Below the pieces are notes generated by a model. That model made no database searches, was not told the origin of the DNA, and was given only the letters and a program-made list of their open reading frames with translations. From Oscillospiraceae bacterium (GTDB taxonomy: Bacteria; Bacillota; Clostridia; Oscillospirales; Acutalibacteraceae), in NCBI GenBank assembly GCA_029225165.1, contig JAQXVY010000025.1, forward strand, positions 1 to 35,993: DNA of 35,993 bases, in the 5' to 3' direction. The position numbers and the translations under genes are program-made. Of the stretch, positions 1 through 7,712 are shown in pieces (position 1 is the first letter of the stretch; every line of letters starts with the position of its first letter).

Positions 1-1816
1 TAATACAATCGTCAGGAACATCAATAGTTGCTATTACACCCATTTTATTATTTACATCATCATATGAAATAGCAGAAATTTCTGCAATGGCTGTCTTTTC
101 TACTGTTTCGCTTTCGTCAACATACACTGCTGTAATTGTTGTATCCTTGTTTAGATACAGATAACAGGCAGTCGAATATGAAAGCACCTTGCCGTCTTGA
201 TCTTTCCAGTATGCAAACTTTTTGCCTGTTTCAGCCTCATTTGCTTGAACCTTAATTGCGTTGATAGTCTTATATGAGCCTGTTGTATTTCCTGCATCTG
301 CAGTGCTGTCATCAACAGAAACGATTGCACCGCCGTTGATTGTCAGGCTGTAGTAAACCTCATCTGCCTCATAAACAGCCTTAACAGTTACATTTCCACT
401 TCGAGATGCTGTGTAAATGTCACTTGCAGTACATTCTGTTGTTCCGTCTATTGACCAGAACTTAAATGTATATCCTGACTTACTGTAAGGAGTTGGCAGA
501 GTTATTTCGTCTTCACTGCCGTAACACATTGAGGAATTATTCTGATTATATCCACTCATAAATGTAACAACACCGTCACTATCCTGTGAAAATACAGCTG
601 TCAGGCTTGTTTTTCCTGTGAACATAAATGTGTAAACCTGTGAGTATGAAACAATTTTTCCGTTATCACTTTTCCAGTAAAGGAAGTCGTAACCGTCAAT
701 TCCTATTGGTGTTAGGGTTACATACTGGCCTGTTCTGACATTCTGATTTTTGTAGGTTGCAAACTGTGTTGTTTCTGCACCGTTTGTACCAAGCTTAACC
801 TTAAGCCTTGTACCGCATACAACCTGAACATTAAGCTCGGAAACGGGCATCCGGCTGAAACTTGCAACAACATTTGTATCTTCTGCTACTGTAAATGTGT
901 AGGTTGAAGAGCTTGATACCTTTGTGTCGCCAACATAGTAGCCTTCAAATTTGTAGCCCTCCTTTGCCGTTGCCTTAAGGGTTACATTTGTGCCGTAGTA
1001 AACAGACTCTGTCGGGCAACCTGTTACTGTTCCGTTTTCATATGAAACGCTTACGGAATACTTGTTTAGTGTTGCTGTAAACACCGCTGTGTATGTTGCG
1101 TCTGCATTTACTGTATATGCAATATCCTTGTCCCATCCGCTGAAGGTGTATGTATATTGCTGGTCTGCCGGTTTAATTGATATTTCTGTCGGAACAACAA
1201 CTGCTTCTCCTGCATCATACTTCTCTGTGCTGATTATTGTGCCGTCGTAGTTCTTGAATGTTACGGTGTACTGAACAATAGCTGTTTCAGTTCGGCAGGA
1301 CAATCTTCTATCGTCATAAAAATCACCATCAACAATAATATCGCAATTTTCGTCGTCTATTACTTCCCAGGTGTTTTCAACCGTATAGTCACCGCCGCTA
1401 AGGACTGTAAACTCTGCTATATAGAGGACTTTTTCGGTAGTAAAGTCAAAGGGATTACTGTATGAAGAACCTACGTAATACAAAAAACCCTCATCATCTG
1501 TGTAGATTATAGTATTTGATGTTGTATTGGGCAGACTGAATTTTTCAAACCTAAGACCAGTGGGGTCATATGTTGCGTAACCCTGAAAATCCTCCCACTT
1601 TGCATCCGAGCTGACATAGTAGGTCACAGCAACCCTATCGCCAACATTAAACTCATGTCCGTTAACAGTAGCGGTTTCAATTCCCAAAGGAATCAACTCT
1701 GTCCTATTAGCCCCTGTTTTATCTAAGTCTAAGCTTACAGCCGATACTGAAATAGTGCTAAGCACCACAAAAACTACAAGTAAAAGACCTTTAAGCCATT
1801 TCGCTTTCTGTTTCAA
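1..1816 (-). CDS. Secreted cohesin-like / InlB-repeat surface protein (3' part outside window)
   Basis: An uninterrupted reading frame runs from a TTG start at 1816 to the left edge, giving about 605 residues without a stop. The TTG is preceded by AAAGGAAGTG at about 7 nt; a second TTG directly upstream is possible but too close. Residues 1-27 form a Sec signal peptide (Lys-rich start, Leu/Val core, SVSA cleavage site). Residues about 37-175 look like the beta-sandwich found in cohesin-type domains (VNGHEFNVGDRVAVTYYV, later YATYDPTGLRFEKF). From about 180 onward come several beta-rich repeats of the InlB B-repeat / bacterial-repeat type, recognisable by YTFSGWD, YKFEGYYVG, YDFLYWKSD, YTFKFWSID and KFAYWKDQDG, each ending near TxxAxF or AVY. 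Such repeats usually act as spacers or adhesion modules on exported proteins. The cohesin assignment is inference from motif shape; no catalytic domain is visible in this part. Confidence 0.75.
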   Translation of the reverse strand, partial: MKQKAKWLKGLLLVVFVVLSTISVSAVSLDLDKTGANRTELIPLGIETATVNGHEFNVGDRVAVTYYVSSDAKWEDFQGYATYDPTGLRFEKFSLPNTTSNTIIYTDDEGFLYYVGSSYSNPFDFTTEKVLYIAEFTVLSGGDYTVENTWEVIDDENCDIIVDGDFYDDRRLSCRTETAIVQYTVTFKNYDGTIISTEKYDAGEAVVVPTEISIKPADQQYTYTFSGWDKDIAYTVNADATYTAVFTATLNKYSVSVSYENGTVTGCPTESVYYGTNVTLKATAKEGYKFEGYYVGDTKVSSSSTYTFTVAEDTNVVASFSRMPVSELNVQVVCGTRLKVKLGTNGAETTQFATYKNQNVRTGQYVTLTPIGIDGYDFLYWKSDNGKIVSYSQVYTFMFTGKTSLTAVFSQDSDGVVTFMSGYNQNNSSMCYGSEDEITLPTPYSKSGYTFKFWSIDGTTECTASDIYTASRSGNVTVKAVYEADEVYYSLTINGGAIVSVDDSTADAGNTTGSYKTINAIKVQANEAETGKKFAYWKDQDGKVLSYSTACYLYLNKDTTITAVYVDESETVEKTAIAEISAISYDDVNNKMGVIATIDVPDDCI

Positions 1817-1970
1817 CAAAACACTTCCTTTCGTTATTATTACATAGTTATACACATAAATTTTACCATAAATTATTAAAGAAATCTCGCAAAAAATCTA
1901 ATTTAATAATTATTCCGAAAAATTTGTTGGAATGCACAAAAATGAATAAATTTTTTGAGCAAAAAGTAAA

Positions 1971-1994
1971 CAGCCACCCATAACAAGGTGGCTG
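1971..1994 (-). terminator. Hairpin terminator after the thioesterase gene
   Basis: The arms CAGCCACC and GGTGGCTG form a perfect 8-bp stem with an 8-nt loop. Reading on the minus strand, the hairpin is followed by TTTACTTTTTG, a usable U-rich tract. It closes the acyl cassette operon that ends at 2082. The rest of 1817-2081 is AT-rich non-coding DNA. Confidence 0.7.
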
Positions 1995-2081
1995 AATATA
2001 GCATAAATAGGTAAATTACCTAATATTAACAATTAGCTTCTTTTAAAATTTTGAAAATTTATATAAGAATTAACTACTAAA

Positions 2082-2498
2082 TCACTCAACTAACGCCATC
2101 ATTTTTTCGTAAATGTCCGGATGGCTTTTCCTGATTGTGATTGGTCGGTGATTCTCGTTGACAAAACAATGAGCAGAATGTCCTGTACAGGCAAGGGCAT
2201 TGTCCTTTGTAAAACGAATTTCGTAGTCAAACTCCATTTTCACACCGTTAAAGTAGGTCATCTTGGTATAGACTGCAAATTCATCACTGCATCCCAAGGA
2301 TTTGTGGTACTTTGCGTATACATCCACCACAGGGATAATAAGGTTCATATTCTCCAGTCTCATACAGTCGCAATCAATTTGTTCCATTGCGTCCATTCTT
2401 GCCTCTTCAAAATAACGAATGTAGTTTGAATGATGAACAATAGCCATTCTGTCAGTTTCGTAGTAATTTACTTTTCGTACATATGGTTTAATCTTCAA
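2082..2498 (-). CDS. 4HBT/YbgC-like hotdog acyl-CoA (acyl-ACP) thioesterase
   Basis: This 138-residue protein has the length and N-terminal signature of single-domain hotdog thioesterases: NYYETDRMAIVHHSNYIRYF. Asp16 lies where the catalytic Asp of 4-hydroxybenzoyl-CoA/YbgC-type enzymes sits, next to the HH-N-Y motif and the helix FEEARMDAME. The family hydrolyses thioesters of CoA or ACP to free acids in the cytoplasm; substrate chain length cannot be read from sequence. The start is TTG at 2498, with AGGAAGTG about 7 nt upstream, and that ribosome binding site overlaps the stop codon of the upstream ligase, which implies translational coupling. It is the last gene of the ketosynthase-ligase-thioesterase operon. 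Confidence 0.85.
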   Translation of the reverse strand: MKIKPYVRKVNYYETDRMAIVHHSNYIRYFEEARMDAMEQIDCDCMRLENMNLIIPVVDVYAKYHKSLGCSDEFAVYTKMTYFNGVKMEFDYEIRFTKDNALACTGHSAHCFVNENHRPITIRKSHPDIYEKMMALVE

Positions 2499-2502
2499 AA
2501 AA

Positions 2503-4164
2503 TCACTTCCTTAAAAGCAGTCCTTCTTCAAAGTCTTTTTTAGCCTGTTCCTTAATTTTATAATGCTGTTTTTTACCTGTTGCTGTGTGAGGAAGCTCCT
2601 CTACAAAGCGGTAATATCTTGGGCATTTATACTTTGAAAGGTTAGGGTGGTCAGCACAGTAATCCATCATCTCTTTAACTGTAAGGCTGTCGTCCTCAGG
2701 GATAATATATGCAACAAGCACCTCTCCCCTTGTTTTGTCAGGGATAGAAGAAACTATGCTCTCCTGTACCTTTGGATGCATATTCAGCACCTCTTCAATC
2801 TGTGGAGGATAGATGTTTTCACCACTGCTGATAATCATATCATCCTTACGGCCGGCAACTGTGACAAATTCCTTTTCGTCCCATGTTCCCAGGTCGCCTG
2901 TGTAGAGGAAGCCCTTGTAGTACTTTTCCTTTGTAACCTTAGGATTATTGTAGTAGCACATTGTGGACTTTGAGGGAGATTTTATGATAATTTCTCCCAC
3001 CTCAGTACCGTCCTTTGCAACCATCTCCTCAGGCTCTGCTTTTCTGTCCTCGTAAGCCTTGACAACCCTAACATCATCATCTGTACAGGATCTGCCGGCT
3101 GTACCTGACATTTCAGGCAAATCGTATGGTCTTAAAAATGTGTTCCAGAAGGACTCTGTTGTGCCGTAACCGTTAAAGATGTTAGGTGTAAGGGTTTCCT
3201 GGAAATGTATGCACTGTGCCTTTTCAAGTGGTGAGCCCATTGTGACAATACCCTTGATTTTGGATAGGTCAACAGGGTGCTTTTCCTGTCTTGTTGCAAG
3301 GGATGTAAGCACTGCGGGAACACCGATAAGGAATGTTACACCGTACTTTTCTGTATATTGCAGACAAACCCTTGGATTGTAACTCCTAAGCACTACAACT
3401 GCACCACCGGCATAGAGGGTTGGAGTAAGTCCTCCTGAATGAAGTCCGCCACGGTGGAACCATGGAGTCATATTCATTGTAACATCTGTGGGGTTAAGAG
3501 GGAAGTGCATAATTACATCGTGAGCAGAAAGTACCTCGTTTATGTTGTTGAGAGGAACACCCTTTGGAAGTGATGTTGTTCCGGAGGTGAAAAGTCTTGT
3601 TACCTCGTCATAAATATGCGGTTCAAAATCCACAGGCGGATTGCTGTCGTCAGCATCCTTCATAAAGTCCTCAAAAAAGATATGTCCCTTTGGCAGTTTT
3701 GTGCATTTATGCTCATAGTCCACCATAAGAACAATCTCAGGCTTTTCAACGCAGAGGGCAAGTGCCTTTTGCATCTCCTCTGCATACTCAAAGTCGTATA
3801 TAAAAACCTTGGGCTTGTTGTGATTTATTAAAAGGGCTGTTTCTCCTGCAGCAAGGTTAAAGTTGGCAGGACAGTTAATTGCTCCGATTTTTTGAGGTGC
3901 AATATAGGAGATTGCAAACTGAGGGGAATTTGGGAGAAGATAGAGAACAGCGTCGTTTTTTTCAACTCCCTTTGCCTTTAGAGCGTTTGCAAAACGGTTT
4001 GCATCACGGTTTAATTTCTCGTAAGTCCAAACCTTGTCCTGCTGGGGGTCAATCATAGCAGGTTTAAAGCCAAAACGACGAACATTTCTCATAAAACCGT
4101 TAAGCCATGTAAATTCGTGTTCAAATGTGTCCTTAAACATATTTATGTCATAAGTATAACCCAT
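2503..4164 (-). CDS. AMP-dependent acyl-CoA synthetase/ligase
   Basis: This is a 553-residue member of the ANL adenylate-forming family, which activates a carboxylic acid as acyl-AMP and passes it to CoA or a carrier protein. The core motifs are present in order: TSGTTSLPKG (about 193-202; the second Gly of the usual TSGTTGxPKG is Ser), GYGTTE, YTGDLG, GRKDDMIISSGENIYP, and the C-terminal TATGKK with the catalytic Lys. Length fits fatty-acyl-CoA ligases. I start at the ATG at 4164 because AAAGG lies 8 nt upstream; an in-frame ATG at 4173 would overlap that site. It lies 4 nt upstream of the thioesterase and about 170 nt downstream of the ketosynthase, so the three are probably one pathway. 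Substrate is unknown; medium or long fatty acid is the default guess. Confidence 0.9.
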   Translation of the reverse strand: MGYTYDINMFKDTFEHEFTWLNGFMRNVRRFGFKPAMIDPQQDKVWTYEKLNRDANRFANALKAKGVEKNDAVLYLLPNSPQFAISYIAPQKIGAINCPANFNLAAGETALLINHNKPKVFIYDFEYAEEMQKALALCVEKPEIVLMVDYEHKCTKLPKGHIFFEDFMKDADDSNPPVDFEPHIYDEVTRLFTSGTTSLPKGVPLNNINEVLSAHDVIMHFPLNPTDVTMNMTPWFHRGGLHSGGLTPTLYAGGAVVVLRSYNPRVCLQYTEKYGVTFLIGVPAVLTSLATRQEKHPVDLSKIKGIVTMGSPLEKAQCIHFQETLTPNIFNGYGTTESFWNTFLRPYDLPEMSGTAGRSCTDDDVRVVKAYEDRKAEPEEMVAKDGTEVGEIIIKSPSKSTMCYYNNPKVTKEKYYKGFLYTGDLGTWDEKEFVTVAGRKDDMIISSGENIYPPQIEEVLNMHPKVQESIVSSIPDKTRGEVLVAYIIPEDDSLTVKEMMDYCADHPNLSKYKCPRYYRFVEELPHTATGKKQHYKIKEQAKKDFEEGLLLRK

Positions 4165-4199
4165 AGCAATCATCCTTTGTATTTATATTTATATTTATT

Positions 4200-4289
4200 C
4201 CCTAATATTATAGGGAGAAATTCCAGTTTTATTTACTATCTTATTATATCAGATGTAAACAATTCTGCATCAACAAGTGATGCAGAATT
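4200..4289 (-). promoter_or_regulatory. Inverted repeats between ketosynthase and ligase genes
   Basis: The spacer 4165-4333 holds a perfect hairpin at 4261-4289 (arms AATTCTGCATCA / TGATGCAGAATT, loop ACAAG). A shorter repeat lies at 4200-4215 (CCCTA-N6-TAGGG) and contains a minus-strand TATAAT at 4212-4207. The large stem lacks a clean U-run on the minus strand, so it could be a partial terminator, an RNA processing or stability element, or an operator allowing separate expression of the ligase-thioesterase pair. I cannot choose between these from sequence. Confidence 0.45.
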
Positions 4290-4333
4290 ATCAAACAGGT
4301 TTATTTTTATATTTTTATATTTATTCTTTATAT

Positions 4334-5557
4334 TTATTTTTTATATTTTCCAACAATAACACTGCTGTTTTGTCCGCCAAAACCGAGAGAATTGCTCATT
4401 GCATAGTCAACATTTGTCTTTAGCGGTTCGCCCTTAACCAAGTTCAAGTCGATTTCTTCATCAACCTGATTCAGGTTCAGTGTGTGAGGAATAATGCCCT
4501 CTGTAATAGCCTTTACACAGGTAATGCACTCTGTAACGCCGCCGGCACCCATCATATGACCTGTTGCGCCCTTAGTGGAGGACACATATGGTCTGTGACT
4601 GCCAAACACATTGTTAATTGCAATACCCTCAACAATATCACCCTTGTGGGTAGCTGTTCCGTGGGCATTGATATAGCCAATCTCATCAGGTGAAATACCT
4701 GCCTCCTCAATAGCACACTGCATTGCACGGATAGCGCCCTTGCCCTCGGGATGAGGAGCAGTGATGTGGTGGGCGTCACTTGTGTTGCCACAGCCCTTTA
4801 ATTCACAGATAATGTTGGCGCCTCTTGCAAGGGCGTGTTCCTCTGTTTCAAGAACAAGACATCCACCGCCTTCGCCGATTACAAAGCCGTCCCTTGTTGC
4901 GTCAAAAGGACGAGAGGCTGTTTGTGCGTTTTCGTTATTCCTTGACAAAGCCTTGGCATTTGCAAGGGAATAGATAACGATTGGACAAAGCACACTTTCG
5001 GCACCTACTGCAAGCATTACATCAGCCTTGCCTGCCTGCATAAGCATAGCGGCTGTATAAATTGCGTCACCGCCTGATGAACATGCTGTATTAATTGTAA
5101 ATGACGGGCCTTGAATGTTGTGCATAATAGCAATATGAGTTGCGGCAACATTACCAAGAATTTTTGGGATAAACCTTGGACCAACCTTTTTGTGGGCGGC
5201 TCCTGTAAGAGCCTCCTGTGTATATGCTGTGGTTGCAATACCGTTAAGTGCTGTACCCATAACAATACCTGTCCTTGTTGGCTCAATCTCCACGCCGCTC
5301 ATATTAAGGGCTTCTTCTGCGGCAATGTATGCATACTGCATAAATGGGTCTGTCTGACGCAAAATCTGCTTTGGAATGTAATCAGCAGGGTTTAAGTTTC
5401 TGATTTCCCCTGCAAACTGTACAGCAAGCTCTGATGGGTCAAAAGAGGTTATCTTGTCAATACCGCTTTTTCCACTGAGAAGATTTTTCCAGTATTCATC
5501 CACGCCGATACCGATAGGTGTAATGGCACCCATACCCGTAATTACAATTTTTTTCAT
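4334..5557 (-). CDS. fabF: Beta-ketoacyl-ACP synthase II-type ketosynthase (FabF-like)
   Basis: This 407-residue condensing enzyme starts MKKIVITGMGAITPIG, typical of FabF. The catalytic triad is complete: Cys159 in NTACSSGG, His299 in NAHGTATHKGD and His334 in GATGHMMGAGG; the C-terminus has the usual NSLGFGGQNSSV. The family condenses an acyl thioester with malonyl-ACP in the cytoplasm. The start at 5557 has AAAGGAC at a good distance; the frame stays open 26 codons further upstream but without family sequence. It is not in a fab cluster: no ACP, FabD, FabG or FabZ gene is nearby. Instead it heads an operon with an acyl ligase and a thioesterase, divergent from a LysR gene. It may therefore be an accessory ketosynthase rather than the housekeeping FabF; the symbol reflects family, not proven role. 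Confidence 0.9.
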   Translation of the reverse strand: MKKIVITGMGAITPIGIGVDEYWKNLLSGKSGIDKITSFDPSELAVQFAGEIRNLNPADYIPKQILRQTDPFMQYAYIAAEEALNMSGVEIEPTRTGIVMGTALNGIATTAYTQEALTGAAHKKVGPRFIPKILGNVAATHIAIMHNIQGPSFTINTACSSGGDAIYTAAMLMQAGKADVMLAVGAESVLCPIVIYSLANAKALSRNNENAQTASRPFDATRDGFVIGEGGGCLVLETEEHALARGANIICELKGCGNTSDAHHITAPHPEGKGAIRAMQCAIEEAGISPDEIGYINAHGTATHKGDIVEGIAINNVFGSHRPYVSSTKGATGHMMGAGGVTECITCVKAITEGIIPHTLNLNQVDEEIDLNLVKGEPLKTNVDYAMSNSLGFGGQNSSVIVGKYKK

Positions 5558-5701
5558 TTTTGAAAGTCCTTTCAATTTACATAAATAGTCAAAACACGTC
5601 TGCCTTGACTGAAAGCATAAATTTTTACAAATCACAAACTATTAAAATTTCTTAATTGTTTGATTTGAGGTGAAGTTTCCCCTTTTTCAGCTTACAATAG
5701 A

Positions 5702-5730
5702 ATTATATCAAAGCAAGAAATATTTGGCAA
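5702..5730 (-). promoter_or_regulatory. Sigma-A-type promoter of the ketosynthase operon
   Basis: Minus-strand TTGCCA (5730-5725), a 17-nt spacer and TATAAT (5707-5702) form a near-consensus promoter for the gene at 5557, leaving a leader of about 140 nt. The divergent gap 5558-5879 (322 bp) holds this promoter, the palindrome described next, and the start region of the LysR gene with AGGAGG at 5870-5875. Confidence 0.75.
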
Positions 5731-5752
5731 TAACCGTGATAATGCTAAATAT
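5720..5752. promoter_or_regulatory. Candidate LysR operator overlapping the -35 box
   Basis: ATATTTGGCA (5720-5729) and TGCTAAATAT (5743-5752) are inverted arms matching at 9 of 10 positions around a 13-nt centre. The left arm covers the -35 box of the ketosynthase promoter. The location in a divergent LysR intergenic region and the size fit a LysR-type regulator site; binding is inferred, not shown. Confidence 0.55.
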
Positions 5753-5879
5753 CCATTTTTAACATCACTTAATGTACTAAATGCATTAATATTCTAAATT
5801 ATTCTTGTAAGGAATTATATTTTAACTAAATGTGGTAAAGTAATATATATATACATAAGTCATAAAGCAGGAGGACGCT

Positions 5880-6767
5880 ATGGATATAAACATTATTAAG
5901 TACTTTGTCAGCGTGGCGCAGACATTAAACTTTTCAGAGGCGGCAAGGCAGAACTTTGTATCTCAAAGCACAGTTTCAAGGGGAATTATTGAGATGGAAA
6001 AGGAGTTTGGAGCCAACCTTTTTACAAGGACAAAGAGGAATGTAATGCTCACCGCAGAGGGCAAGGCACTCCTCCCCTACGCAATGGAAATTATGGAAAA
6101 CCTAAACTCTGCCACATTTATAATAGACAAGCTTCAGCGTGGAATTGACGGAAAAATCACCATCGGCTATGACGAAACCTGTGGGCCACTTATCTCCCAA
6201 TACCTAAGTAAATTTGTAAAAAAGTACCCTGACATAACAGTTGATATCAGGAAAATTGAGCCAAGCGAGGAAATACTGGCACTTGAAAATAACGAATATG
6301 ACATTGTGTTTATGCTTAGGGATATGATGCCCGACTCCATTGATGTGGAGCATCTTGACGCCTTTGATGATACTATGTCAATAATCTGTCGTAAGGGGTT
6401 AATTTCAGGTGGAGGAATTGACTTTGACTGCCTGCACAACACAGGAGTTGTACTGCTGTCAGAGGGTGAAAGTCCGATACTGTATATGGAAATTCTTGAC
6501 CTGTTCAGAACCTACAATATCATTCCAAAAATCGTAAACAGGTATGACAATATTCGCTCCGTAATCACTGCTGTGTCGGCAGGAATAGGCTTTTCTATTT
6601 TGCCCACAACACTTTGTCGTTCAATGCAAAACGGGCAGTTTGACATACACAGAATTAACGGAATAGACACCACAATTTCCTACATTATGGCTTGGAACAG
6701 GACAATGAGAAATCCGGGAACGCAACTGTTCATAAAAGAGGCATCAAATGTGAAAATAGAGAAATGA
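5880..6767 (+). CDS. LysR-family transcriptional regulator
   Basis: This 295-residue protein starts with a classic LysR winged helix-turn-helix (MDINIIKYFVSVAQTLNFSE, then SQSTVSRGIIEMEKEFG and LFTRTKRNVMLTAEG) in residues 1-60. A linker helix and a two-lobe periplasmic-binding-protein-like effector domain follow (about 90-290; ITIGYDETCG, SAGIGFSILP). The start is fixed by AGGAGG 5 nt upstream of ATG. Family members bind operators next to divergent genes and respond to a small-molecule coinducer. The divergent ketosynthase operon and the palindrome at 5720-5752 make it the probable local regulator. The effector is unknown; an acyl-CoA or pathway intermediate would be a reasonable guess. Confidence 0.92.
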   Translation: MDINIIKYFVSVAQTLNFSEAARQNFVSQSTVSRGIIEMEKEFGANLFTRTKRNVMLTAEGKALLPYAMEIMENLNSATFIIDKLQRGIDGKITIGYDETCGPLISQYLSKFVKKYPDITVDIRKIEPSEEILALENNEYDIVFMLRDMMPDSIDVEHLDAFDDTMSIICRKGLISGGGIDFDCLHNTGVVLLSEGESPILYMEILDLFRTYNIIPKIVNRYDNIRSVITAVSAGIGFSILPTTLCRSMQNGQFDIHRINGIDTTISYIMAWNRTMRNPGTQLFIKEASNVKIEK

Positions 6768-6804
6768 CACCCAAAAGATAATCTACAATATTATTCTAAA
6801 AAAA

Positions 6805-6842
6805 TCCCCCAAAGGTTGGTTGCTCACCTAACCTGTGGGGGA
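6805..6842. terminator. Terminator hairpin downstream of the LysR gene
   Basis: TCCCCC (6805-6810) pairs with GGGGGA (6837-6842), and inner arms AGGTTgG / CcTAACCT extend the stem around a short loop. Runs of A before it (6798-6804) give a U-tract for the minus strand, so it may also end the Trp operon transcript arriving from the right. On the plus strand the downstream tract ACTGTTTATTT is weaker. Confidence 0.65.
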
Positions 6843-6853
6843 CTGTTTATTTA

Positions 6854-6902
6854 AGGAAACACTGAATAAATCCCGCTAAACGCTATTTAATCAGTGTTTC
6901 CT
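6854..6902. repeat. Internally deleted copy of the AGGAAACACTG inverted-repeat element
   Basis: A 49-bp segment with ends AGGAAACACTGAATAAAT and ATTTAATCAGTGTTTCCT. Its reverse complement equals the left end of the long copy at 21474-21646 joined directly to that copy's last ~35 bp (AGCGTTTAGCG...), with one base difference. It is therefore the same element with about 120 bp of its interior lost. It lies just after the stop codon of the ABC ATPase gene. Confidence 0.8.
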
Positions 6903-6917
6903 CAACAATAAAAGTTT

Positions 6918-7712
6918 TTACGAGAATAAAATTCTGTCGTTGTCAAGGGCTTGACTCTTCTTCATACTGTACATATTGAGAAGGTCTTCCCTTGTCATAT
7001 TCTCCCTTTCATCGGCAGGAATGTCAAGAATAATCTCTCCGCTGTCCATCATAATTGTTCTGTTGCCTGTGGTGAGAGCCTGACTGATGTTGTGGGTAAT
7101 CATCATTGTGGTTATGTTGTTTTCACTGACAATTTGCTTTGTAATCTCCATAACCTTTTCAGCCGTTGCAGGGTCAAGTGCCGCTGTATGCTCGTCAAGG
7201 AGCAAAAGCTTTGGCACTGCAAGGGTGCACATCAGCAGTGTAACAACCTGTCGCTGACCGCCCGAGAGAAGTCCAACCTTGTTTTTCAGCCTGTCCTCAA
7301 GACCCATATCGTACCTTGCAAGTTGTTCTCTGAAAAATCTTCGCATCTTTTCGTTAACAGCAGATTGAAAAATCCTTGTTCTACCCTTGCTGTAGGCGAG
7401 TGCAAGGTTTTCTTCTATGGTCATATCGGGGGCAGTACCCTTCATTGTGTCCTGAAACACTCTGCCAATGTCCTTTGCCCTTTTATGCTCTTTTAGATAG
7501 GTTATATCCTTATTGTCAAGAACAATACTTCCCCTATCACACCAGAATGTACCGCATATTGCGTTAAACAGAGTGCTTTTTCCGGCTCCGTTACTGCCAA
7601 CTATGGTGACAAAATCTCCGTCCTTAAGCTCCAAAGAAAGGTTGTTAAGGGCGGTATGCTCATTTACCGTTCCCTTGGAAAACACCTTGGTAACATTATT
7701 CACCTTAAGCAC
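6918..7712 (-). CDS. trpZ: ABC importer ATPase, TrpZ-like (tryptophan uptake)
   Basis: This 264-residue ABC ATPase energises the transporter formed with the permease and lipoprotein upstream. It has Walker A GSNGAGKST, the signature LSGGQRQVV and Walker B LLLLDEHTAALDP. The start is GTG at 7712 (MLKVNNVTKVF), with GGAGG 8 nt upstream, overlapping the permease end by 8 nt. The frame is open further upstream to 7787, but that stretch only shadows the permease. The family (COG1101-type ATPase with COG2984/COG4120 partners) is often labelled as of unknown substrate. A tryptophan-specific T-box at the head of this operon points to tryptophan or a precursor, as for streptococcal TrpXYZ. The symbol is assigned on that context. 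Confidence 0.85.
   Translation of the reverse strand: MLKVNNVTKVFSKGTVNEHTALNNLSLELKDGDFVTIVGSNGAGKSTLFNAICGTFWCDRGSIVLDNKDITYLKEHKRAKDIGRVFQDTMKGTAPDMTIEENLALAYSKGRTRIFQSAVNEKMRRFFREQLARYDMGLEDRLKNKVGLLSGGQRQVVTLLMCTLAVPKLLLLDEHTAALDPATAEKVMEITKQIVSENNITTMMITHNISQALTTGNRTIMMDSGEIILDIPADERENMTREDLLNMYSMKKSQALDNDRILFS

Noticed and set aside
4117-4359. Plus-strand open frame over the ketosynthase-ligase spacer
   Set aside because: It is low-complexity Tyr/Phe/Ile sequence from TATTTA runs with no start signal, so it is not coding.
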